Below are positions 1 through 7,746 of a DNA stretch of 24,031 nucleotides, one piece after another. Source of the stretch: Verrucomicrobiota bacterium (lineage in GTDB: Bacteria; Verrucomicrobiota; Verrucomicrobiia; Limisphaerales; AV2); the NCBI GenBank assembly GCA_003219345.1, contig QHOP01000107.1, forward strand, positions 1-24,031, given 5' to 3'. The position numbers and the translations under genes are program-made. Position 1 is the first letter of the stretch; each line of letters opens with the position of its first letter. The notes beneath the pieces were generated by a model. That model made no database searches, was not told the origin of the DNA, and worked only from the letters and a program-made list of their open reading frames with translations.

Positions 1-944
1 TGAACAGGGTCTCCGTCCAAGTAAAGGGATTTTCCTCTCGGGGCAAGGTCGGGCGTAAAGTCGATCAGCGGGATATTCGCTTCGCGGCTGACGGCAATTT
101 TCGCTTTGAGATCGCGGCTGATGTTGGTGGAATTCATTTCATCAAGCGTTGGAAGATAAAGCAGGACGGGCTTGATCTTCTTCTCAACGGCAAACAGGCA
201 CAATCCCTGAATCTCAGCGCGAAAAAATGCGTCTGGATCTTTCTGTTGGTGTTCCTTGAACAATGCGTCCCGGGAGGGATCGACCGGAATAAACCTGGTT
301 CGATAGCGGTGATAAACCTCCTGGAGTTCGATCTCAACGATGAAATGGTAGATGGCGAAGCGGCGCAAAAAATTCTTCAACCGGACCCGGCTCATGAATT
401 TCCTGATAAACTCCGGACTACTCCTTTCGGAAAATTGAGTCCACGGGTTCGCGCCGCCGAGGACGACAAAATCGGGCTCTTGACTCAAGCCGCAGTCTCG
501 AAAGTACGCACGCATTTGCGCGTATGACCATGCGTTGACACCGGCGTTTATCACTTCGATCTTTCTGGCAGCGCCGAAGTGTTGTTGCAAAAGTTCTCCC
601 AGGACGGCTGAATAGGTTTCGGGTCCGCTCAAACCCCAACCGAAAGTCCTCGAGTCGCCCAGGCAAAGCACACGCACACTATTCGGCGGCTTGGTCGTCG
701 GGAACTCCGGTCCCCGGGTTCCGTGAGAATTGATGTGGACCGGCTTGTGTCCCACTTTGGTATAGCAATCCTGATTGGCTTTAAGCTTCCAATAAAGCAC
801 AGGATCAGGTTCATAAATCTCCAGATTCCCGTAGCCACAGATCCGGAGAGTGGTTTCCAGCAAGACCGCGCAAATCATCAAACTGGCCACAGACAAAGCC
901 AGGTTCTGCAACAGTCGTTTTAATCGGGAGAACTTGATTTTCAA
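1..944 (-). CDS. SGNH/GDSL hydrolase-like membrane-anchored protein (3' end outside window)
   Basis: The minus-strand frame stays open from a TTG at 944 to the left edge, giving 314 codons. The N-terminus is basic (about residues 1-12) and then hydrophobic (about 13-32), which suggests a membrane anchor or uncleaved signal. SGNH-fold blocks are visible: GDSRTFGWG with the nucleophile Ser at about residue 98, NAGVN at 133-137 (oxyanion Gly), and GGAN at 163-166, where the usual GxND Asp is replaced by Pro. The last codons read DGDPV followed by CA, so a His completing the DxxH block is likely just past the edge. Such proteins usually de-esterify or O-acylate surface glycans; the substrate here is unknown. 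The gene starts 8 nt after the SxtJ-like gene stops, so they are probably co-transcribed. The TTG start is chosen because no ATG precedes the hydrophobic segment; a start further in is possible. Confidence 0.8.
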   Translation of the reverse strand, partial: MKIKFSRLKRLLQNLALSVASLMICAVLLETTLRICGYGNLEIYEPDPVLYWKLKANQDCYTKVGHKPVHINSHGTRGPEFPTTKPPNSVRVLCLGDSRTFGWGLSGPETYSAVLGELLQQHFGAARKIEVINAGVNAWSYAQMRAYFRDCGLSQEPDFVVLGGANPWTQFSERSSPEFIRKFMSRVRLKNFLRRFAIYHFIVEIELQEVYHRYRTRFIPVDPSRDALFKEHQQKDPDAFFRAEIQGLCLFAVEKKIKPVLLYLPTLDEMNSTNISRDLKAKIAVSREANIPLIDFTPDLAPRGKSLYLDGDPV

Positions 945-952
945 CGCAGGGA

Positions 953-1372
953 CTAGAATTGTTGTTCGTAGTTCTTTTTTTGTTCAGGCGATGAACGGTC
1001 GCGCATGATCCAGTAGGATTTCGTTTGCGCGTCAAATCTGCGATTCAGGAAATCCTTTCCCGCCAGGCGCGCGACCAGTCCGATCGGAGTTACAACGAGG
1101 TAGAAAAAGAGCGTCAGAAGAATATTCGAGACAACGAATCCCAGCAAAAACGCCAGACTCATCCATCCGATGTAAATCAACCGCAGTACGCCTGGAGTCG
1201 CGGCGCCCAGGACAATCAGCAAAATGCCCGGAGCGAGAAAATACGGATAACGCGCCTTGCCGCGCCACAAAAACCAAACACCCAATAAGATGAATATCGC
1301 TCCGACCGTGAATCCAAATTTCCGCAACTCACGCGGGCCGGTTTTGAGGTGCTTGATTTCTTCCCGAAGCAT
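953..1372 (-). CDS. SxtJ-like small membrane protein
   Basis: This 139-residue protein has a short charged N-terminus, then three or four hydrophobic segments (roughly residues 19-36, 43-62 and 67-95), and a hydrophilic C-terminal tail with FLNRRFDAQTKSYW. That layout and tail match the SxtJ family, named from the saxitoxin cluster. The family has no proven reaction and commonly sits beside NodU/CmcH-type carbamoyltransferases and SGNH hydrolases in polysaccharide loci, exactly the setting here. A frame extension to a TTG at 1408 exists, but ATG 1372 is preferred because the extra 12 residues are proline-rich and resemble the repeat-bearing spacer. The DUF5989 small protein that often accompanies SxtJ is not seen. 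Family assignment is from sequence resemblance recalled, not from a search. Confidence 0.72.
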   Translation of the reverse strand: MLREEIKHLKTGPRELRKFGFTVGAIFILLGVWFLWRGKARYPYFLAPGILLIVLGAATPGVLRLIYIGWMSLAFLLGFVVSNILLTLFFYLVVTPIGLVARLAGKDFLNRRFDAQTKSYWIMRDRSSPEQKKNYEQQF

Positions 1373-1496
1373 GGGGGTGCAAATAGCGGGGAGGTTGGGG
1401 GATGGCAAGCAGGATTAGCAGGCGTAAGGAAGCGATTATAGTGTTTGCCAGAATTAATTTCCGGATCGGCAACGAGGTGGAAACTTCGCGCAACTC

Positions 1497-1557
1497 CCCT
1501 CACCCGGCTAAAGCCACCCTCTCCCCTCATGCGATGGGGGAGAGGCCAGAGTGAGGG
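1497..1557. repeat. REP-like imperfect palindrome in the spacer
   Basis: The stretch folds as an interrupted hairpin. The outer arms are CCCTCAC (1497-1503) and GTGAGGG (1551-1557). The inner arms are CTCTCCCC (1519-1526) and GGGGAGAG (1537-1544) around a 10-nt loop. It lies in the 241-nt spacer between the carbamoyltransferase and the SxtJ-like gene. C/G-rich palindromes of this CCCTCACCC...CCTCTCCCC form are common dispersed intergenic elements in bacteria. No second copy is seen in this window. It could also attenuate transcription between the two genes. Confidence 0.6.
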
Positions 1558-1613
1558 AAGCTTCTGCGCAAACGATCATCGGTTTCATTTCGGAAATTTC
1601 TTTGGCAATTGAT

Positions 1614-2633
1614 CTAGTCCAATTCAAATTCCTTCAGCCAGTCGATATCTTTGTCGAGTGGCCTTTGGTCTTTCTTCTCGAGCAGGAAATTGCCGAGCAA
1701 CAGGTAATCCATGTTGGTTCGCATAAAACAGAGGTAGGCGTGTTCGGGCGTGCACACGATCGGTTCGCCCCGCACGTTGAAGGACGTGTTGATGATCACA
1801 GGGCAACCGTATTTCTCTTCGAATTTTTTGATCATTCGATGGTAAAGCGGGTTGTCCCCTTCCGTCACGGTCTGTACCCGGGCGGAGTAATCCACATGCG
1901 TCACAGCCGGGATGGCCGAGCGAATTTTCAACAGTTTCTCCAGGCCAAAAAGTCCTTGCTCTTCGGCCGTCATCTCCCGGCGAATTGACTTCGCGACCGG
2001 TGCGACCAGCAGCATGTAGGGACTTTCTTCCTCCAATTCAAAATAATCCGCCGCCCGCTCGCGCAACACAGACGGCGCGAACGGGCGAAAGCTCTCCCGG
2101 AACTTGATTTTCAGGTTCATCACTTCCTGCATTTTGGGCGAGCGCGCGTCGCCGATGATCGAACGCGCGCCCAGCGCGCGTGGCCCGAATTCCATTCGTC
2201 CCTGAAACCAGCCGATGACCCTTTCCGCCGCGATCAGGTCTGCAATTTTTTCCGGTATTTCTTCATCGGTCAGCTCGATGAACGGAATCTTCTGTTCAAG
2301 GAGATACTGCCGGAGACCCTCCTTGGAATAACCCGGACCGAGGTAGGAGCCTTGTTGGAAATCTTTTCCGCCGTCGGCGCGACGCGGCATTTCGAGGCAC
2401 TGATGCCAGACGAACAGGGCCGCTCCCAGGGCGCCGCCGGCATCGCCGGCCGCCGGTTGAATCCAAATCCGGTCAAAGACACCTTCGCGAAGGATGCGAC
2501 CGTTGGCGACGCAATTCAAAGCGACTCCGCCAGCGAGGCACAAATTTTTTTGGCCAGTCTCTTTGCGAACGTGCCTCGCCATGCGGAACATGATTTCTTC
2601 GGTGACTTCCTGGATGGATCGCGCCAGATCCAT
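1614..2633 (-). pseudogene. carbamoyltransferase (NodU/CmcH family), 3' fragment
   Basis: This frame carries the C-terminal two thirds of a NodU/CmcH/TobZ-type O-carbamoyltransferase: LCLAGGVALNCVANGR, the AAGDAGGALGAAL segment and the RSIIGDARSPKMQEVMN / FRESFRPFAPSVL region that closes the carbamoyl-transfer domain. Family-like sequence actually begins upstream of the first ATG, at about 2663 (QPESKLTQRDMDLARS). It continues the N-terminal fragment, which is in another frame. With both parts joined, about 579 residues remain, against roughly 605-610 expected. The enzyme would transfer a carbamoyl group from carbamoyl phosphate to a sugar hydroxyl. As read, no single frame makes it. Either the gene is dead or the break is an assembly or sequencing error; the good preservation of both halves favours a recent lesion or an error. 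Confidence 0.78.
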
Positions 2634-3355
2634 GTCCCTTTGGGTGAGCTTCGATTCGGGCTGGGCCGGAACGAACCGTCCTCTTTCAGGTCAACGAGTT
2701 CCTTCAAAATCACATCCACATACTTCGGCTCGCCGTAAGGTGCGAGGCCCATCAATTTGTATTCGCCCGAGTTGACTTTGAACCCGGTGAAATAGGTGAA
2801 CGCGGAATAAAGGAGTCCCAGGGAATGCGGGAAATGCAACTCGCCGTAGATTTCAATTTGATTGCCGCGCCCCACGCCAAAACTGGTCGTCGTCCATTCG
2901 CCCACACCATCTATGGTGAGAAAAGCCGCTTCCTGAAACGGCGAAGGGAAAAAAGCTGAGGCAGCGTGCGACTCATGGTGCTCGGGGAATATGATTTTAC
3001 CGTGGTAACTGAGCTCCTTCCGGATCAGCTCTTTCATCCAGATTTTTTCTTTGATCCAGAGAGGAATGGCTTTGAGAAAGGACTGAATGCCCGCTGGGAC
3101 GCACGCCAGGTAGGTGTGCAGGATACGATCGAATTTGATGAAGGGTTTTTCGTAAAAGGCGACGATATCAACGTCATCGATCTGGATGCCTCCTTCGCAC
3201 AGACAGTATTCGGCGGCGGACCGGGGAAAGGAGGCATCGTGCTTCTTGCGGGTGAAACGTTCCTCCTGCGCAGCAGCTACAATTGTTCCGTCCCGCACCA
3301 GACATGCGGCGCTGTCATGATAAAAGGCGGAAACCCCCAGAATTCTTTTGGACAT
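2516..3355 (-). pseudogene. carbamoyltransferase (NodU/CmcH family), 5' fragment
   Basis: Residues 1-230 are a normal N-terminal Kae1-like domain: ILGVSAFYHDSAACLV at the start, EEERF-type AQEERFTRKKHD, the metal-binding EHHESHAASAFF at about 125-136, and SGEYKLMGLAPYGEP at about 197-210. After KEDGSFR (codon ending at 2666) the sequence becomes unrelated (PSPNRSSPKG...) and stops at 2516, while the correct continuation appears in another frame from 2663. In family members known to me this point is followed by about 28 residues starting LNMDYF, which are absent here. The lesion is therefore a loss of roughly 80 nt that is not a multiple of three. ATG 3355 is preferred to an in-frame TTG at 3361; it lies 2 nt after the stop of the SGNH gene, which suggests translational coupling. 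Confidence 0.78.
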
Positions 3356-3357
3356 CG

Positions 3358-4488
3358 TCAAGGCGCGGCTTTCCGACCGTTAGAAACATGACTGTGCGAG
3401 ATCACGCGCATCATGGCGTTTGCTAACAGTTTGTTTCCCGAACGAGAAAGGTGACCGTTGTCGATAAAATCCGACTCTCCGTAACGAGGTTCCAGCACCT
3501 CGCCACCGAATACGACGCCTTCCTCTTTGGCGACTTTGGCCATACTTGCATTGTAGGCATGAATCACCTTTTCCAGATCCCGATCACGCACAAACGGCAA
3601 CCACCCATAGGGTTTGTCGGAGGTCAGGAGCCTATAGTTGAGAAACTGCGGGATAAAAATGGGCTCGACTCCTTGTTTTCGACACAGCGCCACGATATTG
3701 CGAAGGTTGCGTTCATAATGGCCAATAGCCCGCATGTCAATATGGTCCGTAAATGCGTCTGAGCTGCCTTTGAGGTCCAGCAATGCCTTGTCAGTATCCA
3801 TTCGCGGAAAGAAGTAATGAAAAACCATCCGCTTCAAGAGGTAGCCCGCCGCGGTGCGTTCTTGCAATTCCCGGCCCCCGAGGCCGTGCGACATGACCCA
3901 CTTGCCGTGGGAATCCGACCAGTCAGGCCAGAGGTCCTTCACGTGTTGAACTCGTGCATCATTCCAACCGAGGTAATAGACCGCAATGTCCGGCTGCACA
4001 TCAGAAAAGAGCAATGCGGTCTGGATCATAGTTTCCAGGCTCGTGCCGCCGGGCGCTCCCATATTGATCACCTCGTAATTCGTTCCCAGTTGTTCGCCAA
4101 GAAAATATTGCCACGTCTCGTCATCGGAGACTCCTGCGCAGTAGGTTGTCGAACCTCCCAATGTGGCAATTCGGATCCTTCCGCGAGGTTTCGGTCGGTC
4201 GAATTCCGGCCCGCGGCATCGGAATGAATTGTGAGTCATGCGGATGCCGTTACGCTCTTCCGATATGTTCGGAACCAGACAGGCGCCGAAATACGGGTGC
4301 GGCTGGACCATCCCCCGGACGGAAGTCTGGCGCTCACGGAAGTACCATTTTCCTTTATAAAGCCGGTAGGCCAACTCGCACGCCACTTCGATACTGGCCA
4401 ACCCCAGGAAGATGGAGAACCCCCATGCAAGACAGGAGCGCAACTTCGATTTCATGTGCTTGAGCAACGATGACAAACCAATGCCCAT
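3358..4488 (-). CDS. SGNH/GDSL hydrolase family protein with N-terminal membrane anchor
   Basis: The predicted protein has 376 residues. A transmembrane or signal-anchor segment lies at about residues 19-37 after a basic stretch. All four SGNH blocks are present: GGSTTYCAG with Ser at about 113, NMGAPGG at 142-148, the canonical GWND at 174-177, and DNGHLSRSGN near the C-terminus for the Asp-His pair. It should be an active periplasm-facing esterase or O-acyltransferase acting on glycan. It is separated by 2 nt from the carbamoyltransferase start, placing both in one operon. The start is uncertain: ATG 4488 and ATG 4455 (MKSKLRSC) both precede the hydrophobic segment, and the frame extends to 4602 with no conserved-looking sequence. 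It differs from the hydrolase at 1-944, which lacks the Asp of GxND. Confidence 0.82.
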   Translation of the reverse strand: MGIGLSSLLKHMKSKLRSCLAWGFSIFLGLASIEVACELAYRLYKGKWYFRERQTSVRGMVQPHPYFGACLVPNISEERNGIRMTHNSFRCRGPEFDRPKPRGRIRIATLGGSTTYCAGVSDDETWQYFLGEQLGTNYEVINMGAPGGTSLETMIQTALLFSDVQPDIAVYYLGWNDARVQHVKDLWPDWSDSHGKWVMSHGLGGRELQERTAAGYLLKRMVFHYFFPRMDTDKALLDLKGSSDAFTDHIDMRAIGHYERNLRNIVALCRKQGVEPIFIPQFLNYRLLTSDKPYGWLPFVRDRDLEKVIHAYNASMAKVAKEEGVVFGGEVLEPRYGESDFIDNGHLSRSGNKLLANAMMRVISHSHVSNGRKAAP

Positions 4489-4821
4489 AGTCTTAGCATA
4501 CGGGCTGTTTTCTTGCCAAGCGTTTCGACAAATTGTTAGCTGAGAAAGGGTATTGATCAGCTCCCACCAATCGGGTCTGAAGAAGTTTCGCGTGGATCGC
4601 ACATCTGGAATCGAAAGCCGGCAAAGGGGACACGATGAATAGCAGCTTCTGCTTTCCGACTGCCGTGGGCCGAGTCACGATTTTCGGCAGTGGTCCATTT
4701 CCTAAGTCCACTATGATCTTCCCTTGTGCCCGGTCGTCGCCCATGCTCGCCGTGGCGGTTGGGCGGACGCTGCTGCGATGGCCGCACCGCGTGACGTTCG
4801 TCTGACTACCGCTCGGATTCC
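4489..4821. other. 333-nt spacer between divergent genes
   Basis: This spacer lies between the leftward SGNH hydrolase and the rightward GT2 gene, so promoters for both directions should be here. Frames run through it on the minus strand (to 4840), but the translations match no family I know. No convincing sigma-70 pair, riboswitch or RNA is seen. It may include remains of a lost gene. Confidence 0.4.
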
Positions 4822-5709
4822 ATGACCGAAAGCGGACCATTGGTCACTATCGTCACACCGTCGTATAACCAGGCGCACTTCCTGGAACAGACGATGCAAA
4901 GCGTCTTCAATCAGACGTATCCCCGCGTCGAATACATCGTTACGGACGCGGGGTCGAAGGACGACAGCGTCAACATCATTAAGAAATATGAGCATCGGCT
5001 GAAGTATTGGCACAGCCACCGAGACAAGGGTTCAGCCGACGGGATCCATCAAGGTTATCAGCAGAGCACCGGCGAGATCCTGACTTGGCTCAATTCGGAC
5101 GACGTGTTGGCAGAGGATGCCGTCGAACAGGCCGTCTCCGCTCTGCTTCGGAATCCTGACGCTGTGATGGTTTACGGAAATCGGATGGTGATTGATGAAA
5201 AGGGACGGGTGCTCTACTTGCGGCCCAGCCTGCCGGTTCTCTCGCGCAGTCCGTACATCTCCACGATTCTTCCCCAGGAAACCTGCTTCTTCCGGCGTCA
5301 CATCTACGACGAGACTGGCGGGCTGGATGCGGACATGTGGTTTGGTTTCGACTACGATTTGTTCAGCAAGATCGCTCGCCGCGGCCGGATTGCGTACGCC
5401 CGCGACATTTGGGGGTTCTTCCGCAAACACCGCGCCGCGCGTTCGATGCTTCAGACGGCGACTATCGGCGCACAGGATGCCGCGGTGGTCCACCAACGCG
5501 TTTGGGGACGGAAGATCGGAGCGGTGGAATGGAAACTGGCGCATGCCCTGGTGAAAAGCTACGCCATCGCCGCCGCTCCGTTTGTTCGAAAACCGCCGTG
5601 GCCGCGCTGCCTCCCACCGATGCAAAAAGTCGGCGTGGTTCGCGCATACATGGAGGCGTTGCACGAAACCAGCAAACTCAAGCGAGTGCTGCGCCTTTTT
5701 ATTCGCTGA
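4822..5709 (+). CDS. GT2 family glycosyltransferase
   Basis: The protein has 295 residues and a GT-A fold of family 2. The N-terminus VTIVTPSYNQAHFLEQT is the classic first strand. The nucleotide-binding Asp follows in VTDAGSKDDS, a variant of DGGSTDGS, and the metal-binding DxD-type motif is LNSDD at about residues 91-95. The acceptor region includes FGFDYDLFSKIARRG. It would add one sugar from a nucleotide-sugar to a lipid-linked glycan on the cytoplasmic face. It is paralogous along its whole length to the GT2 at 7747-8637; by eye about half of the residues are identical without gaps. The methyltransferase starts 26 nt downstream on the same strand. No good Shine-Dalgarno precedes ATG 4822, but the motif sits right after it, so the start is sound. 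Confidence 0.88.
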   Translation: MTESGPLVTIVTPSYNQAHFLEQTMQSVFNQTYPRVEYIVTDAGSKDDSVNIIKKYEHRLKYWHSHRDKGSADGIHQGYQQSTGEILTWLNSDDVLAEDAVEQAVSALLRNPDAVMVYGNRMVIDEKGRVLYLRPSLPVLSRSPYISTILPQETCFFRRHIYDETGGLDADMWFGFDYDLFSKIARRGRIAYARDIWGFFRKHRAARSMLQTATIGAQDAAVVHQRVWGRKIGAVEWKLAHALVKSYAIAAAPFVRKPPWPRCLPPMQKVGVVRAYMEALHETSKLKRVLRLFIR

Positions 5710-5735
5710 TTCCCTGGGGCAGCCTCAAGCACTAT

Positions 5736-6665
5736 ATGTCTACTACCAATCTCTCAACCACCGCGGGCGCTTCCGCCCCCTCGCATTCAGAACCTTCTCC
5801 AGCGCCGGAAGCCATCGTGGATGCGACGATTGAAGAGCATCGCTCAAAGCCGATTGATGTCCTGAACCTGAACGATGCTGAGGGAGAGCTCAAGTATCTC
5901 CTCATGCTGCAGAGTTCGTACGAGAGAACAGTTCGCGATCTGGTTTCCTGCTTCGCGGCCACGCCGAGAAAGGAAGACATCCACGTACTCGAAATCGGTG
6001 CCTATCTCGGGGTGGTGTCCGTCAGTCTGCGCAAGCTGGGATTTGAGGTGACCGCCACCGAACTGCCCGAATTCGTCAATAACCCCCGTCTCCAGCAACG
6101 ATATGCGAGTTTCGGAATCGATCTGGTCGGCGCCAACCTGCGTCACTACAATTTAGCGTTCCCCGATCAGCATTTCGATGCCGTTGTAATGTGCGAGGTG
6201 CTGGAGCACCTGAACTTCAACCCGTTGCCGGTCATCTACGAAATCAACCGCGTCCTGAAACCGGGGGGTCTTCTTTACCTGGCGCTGCCCAATCAGGTCC
6301 GCCTCAGGAATCGACTGGCGATGTTGCGCGGCAAATCGGCCCTCGCTCCCATCGAGGAATTCTTCGCCCAGTTGGATCGCAACCGAAACATGATCGTCGC
6401 GATTCATTGGCGTGAATACACCATCGCTGAGGTGCGGGGCATCCTGGAGAGACTTGGGTTTTCCGTATCGCGGCAAGTCTTCTTCGATCTATCGGATCCA
6501 GTGAAGGACGGCTTCCTCCTGACCGTGGCCAAAAAGATCCTGTACGGCGCGGTACCCTCGTTCCGGCCGAACCAGGTCACCTTCGCCCTGAAGGCATCCC
6601 GGCCGCACTTCGATTTCCACTTCTGCGACGCGAACTCGTTCATCGATAGCAGCCGAAGAGCGTGA
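5736..6665 (+). CDS. class I SAM-dependent methyltransferase
   Basis: The product has 309 residues. About 45 low-complexity Ser/Ala/Pro-rich residues precede the domain. Motif I is VLEIGAYLGVVS at about 84-95, followed by the acidic end of strand 2 in VTATELPE, then VVMCEVLEHL and the VLKPGGLLYLALPN strand typical of Methyltransf_11/23. It probably methylates a sugar or a modified residue of the polysaccharide; the target is not deducible. ATG 5736 was chosen because the same frame further upstream (to 5337) lies inside the GT2 gene in another frame and codes nothing recognisable. It follows the GT2 gene by 26 nt and is probably in the same transcript. It converges on the epimerase gene. Confidence 0.85.
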   Translation: MSTTNLSTTAGASAPSHSEPSPAPEAIVDATIEEHRSKPIDVLNLNDAEGELKYLLMLQSSYERTVRDLVSCFAATPRKEDIHVLEIGAYLGVVSVSLRKLGFEVTATELPEFVNNPRLQQRYASFGIDLVGANLRHYNLAFPDQHFDAVVMCEVLEHLNFNPLPVIYEINRVLKPGGLLYLALPNQVRLRNRLAMLRGKSALAPIEEFFAQLDRNRNMIVAIHWREYTIAEVRGILERLGFSVSRQVFFDLSDPVKDGFLLTVAKKILYGAVPSFRPNQVTFALKASRPHFDFHFCDANSFIDSSRRA

Positions 6666-6674
6666 CGAGGTAAC

Positions 6675-6688
6675 CGGGTGCGCACCCG
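6675..6688. terminator. possible bidirectional hairpin between convergent genes
   Basis: CGGGTGCGCACCCG is a perfect 14-nt palindrome just after the methyltransferase stop and in the 73-nt gap before the convergent epimerase gene ends. The position fits a shared terminator, but there is no T-tract on either side, so factor-independent termination is not established. Confidence 0.28.
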
Positions 6689-6738
6689 ATTCGGCAAGTT
6701 CGTTTCGCAGTACCTGCGGCACCCCCTTCCGTCGATGC

Positions 6739-7713
6739 CTACTTTTTGACGATCTGATCGTAAATCCAGCGGTAGGTCCTTTCCATCCCGTCTCGAAGCC
6801 GGGTACTGGGTTCCCATCCCAGGTAATGCCTGATTAAAGTATTGTCGCTATTGCGGCCATTGACCCCCTTGGGTGCCTTCAGATTGTAAATGCGCTTCAA
6901 TTTGATTCCAGCGATTTCCTCGACGATGTCCACCAGACCATTAATGGTGACCAGTTCGCTGCTGCCAAGATTTATTGGCTCCAGGATGTCACTTTGCATG
7001 ATGGCCTGGGTTCCTTTCAAACAGTCGTCGATGTACATAAAGCTCCGGGTTTGTTTGCCATCACCCCAGATTTCGATCGTGTGGTTGCCGGAGAGTTTGG
7101 CCTGGATGACTTTTCGGGAGATGGCTGCCGGCGCTTTTTCGCGCCCGCCATCGTAGGTGCCGTGCGGGCCATAGACATTGTGGTAGCGCGCGACGCGCGT
7201 TTGCAATCCGAAGTCTTCCCGAAAGTGCCGACACATCCGTTCGCTAAAAAGCTTCTCCCACCCATAGCCGTCTTCCGGCATGGCAGGGTAAGCGTCACTC
7301 TCCTTCAGAGGAACAACTTCTGGCGATGTCTGCTTATCGGCGGCATAGACACAGGCTGAAGACGCAAAAAAAAATCTTGAGACACCAAATTTTCGGGCGG
7401 CGAGCAGGAGATGGGTATTAATCATCACGGATAGCATACACAAGGCTTTGTTGTGTTCGATAAAACCCATGCCGCCCATGTCCGCAGCCAGGTTGTAAAC
7501 GGTATGCGCGTCTTGGAGAGCCTTTTCGCAAGCCTCCCGACTTTGCAGATCGAGTTGCTTGTTCTCTGCCTCGGGAAAGCGTTGAAACCAATCACTGAAC
7601 GGCTTGAGATCGACGGCGCGGATGTCGGCAAATCCCCGCCGCAATAAATCGCCCACCAAATGACCGCCGATGAACCCTCCCGCGCCGCAAACAACAACTT
7701 TCTCTGACTTCAT
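6739..7713 (-). CDS. GDP-mannose 3,5-epimerase (GME-type extended SDR)
   Basis: This is a 324-residue extended short-chain dehydrogenase. CGAGGFIGGHL (about 9-19) binds NAD. VYNLAADMGGMGFIEHN is diagnostic of GME. The key residues of plant GME (Cys145, Tyr174, Lys178, Lys217) appear here as Cys121 in SSACVY, Tyr150 and Lys154 in YGWEK, and Lys193 in GGREKAP, all with the same offset of 24. WGDGKQTRSFMYIDD and GRNSDN also match. The enzyme converts GDP-D-mannose to GDP-L-galactose and GDP-L-gulose in the cytosol, a step of plant vitamin C synthesis; bacterial members exist, including one from Methylacidiphilum. Here it probably supplies an L-sugar donor to the glycosyltransferases. ATG 7713 has GGAG 9 nt upstream; a GTG at 7731 is less likely. 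The GT2 stop is 33 nt upstream of this start, suggesting an operon. Confidence 0.9.
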   Translation of the reverse strand: MKSEKVVVCGAGGFIGGHLVGDLLRRGFADIRAVDLKPFSDWFQRFPEAENKQLDLQSREACEKALQDAHTVYNLAADMGGMGFIEHNKALCMLSVMINTHLLLAARKFGVSRFFFASSACVYAADKQTSPEVVPLKESDAYPAMPEDGYGWEKLFSERMCRHFREDFGLQTRVARYHNVYGPHGTYDGGREKAPAAISRKVIQAKLSGNHTIEIWGDGKQTRSFMYIDDCLKGTQAIMQSDILEPINLGSSELVTINGLVDIVEEIAGIKLKRIYNLKAPKGVNGRNSDNTLIRHYLGWEPSTRLRDGMERTYRWIYDQIVKK

Positions 7714-7746
7714 AGTAGTGACTCCATACACGGAACAATGCGCAGA

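Noticed and set aside
1551..1988. Plus-strand frame of 145 codons antisense to the carbamoyltransferase
   Set aside because: It is an antisense shadow of a well conserved coding frame, as are the other long plus-strand frames between 2350 and 4230.
4493..4840. 115-codon minus-strand frame in the spacer upstream of the first GT2
   Set aside because: It overlaps the GT2 start, contains no recognisable motif, and its composition looks like non-coding spacer.
5337..5735. 133-codon upstream extension of the methyltransferase at 5736
   Set aside because: It overlaps the GT2 gene in a different frame and reads as Arg/Pro-rich noise; the GT2 motifs prove which frame is coding.
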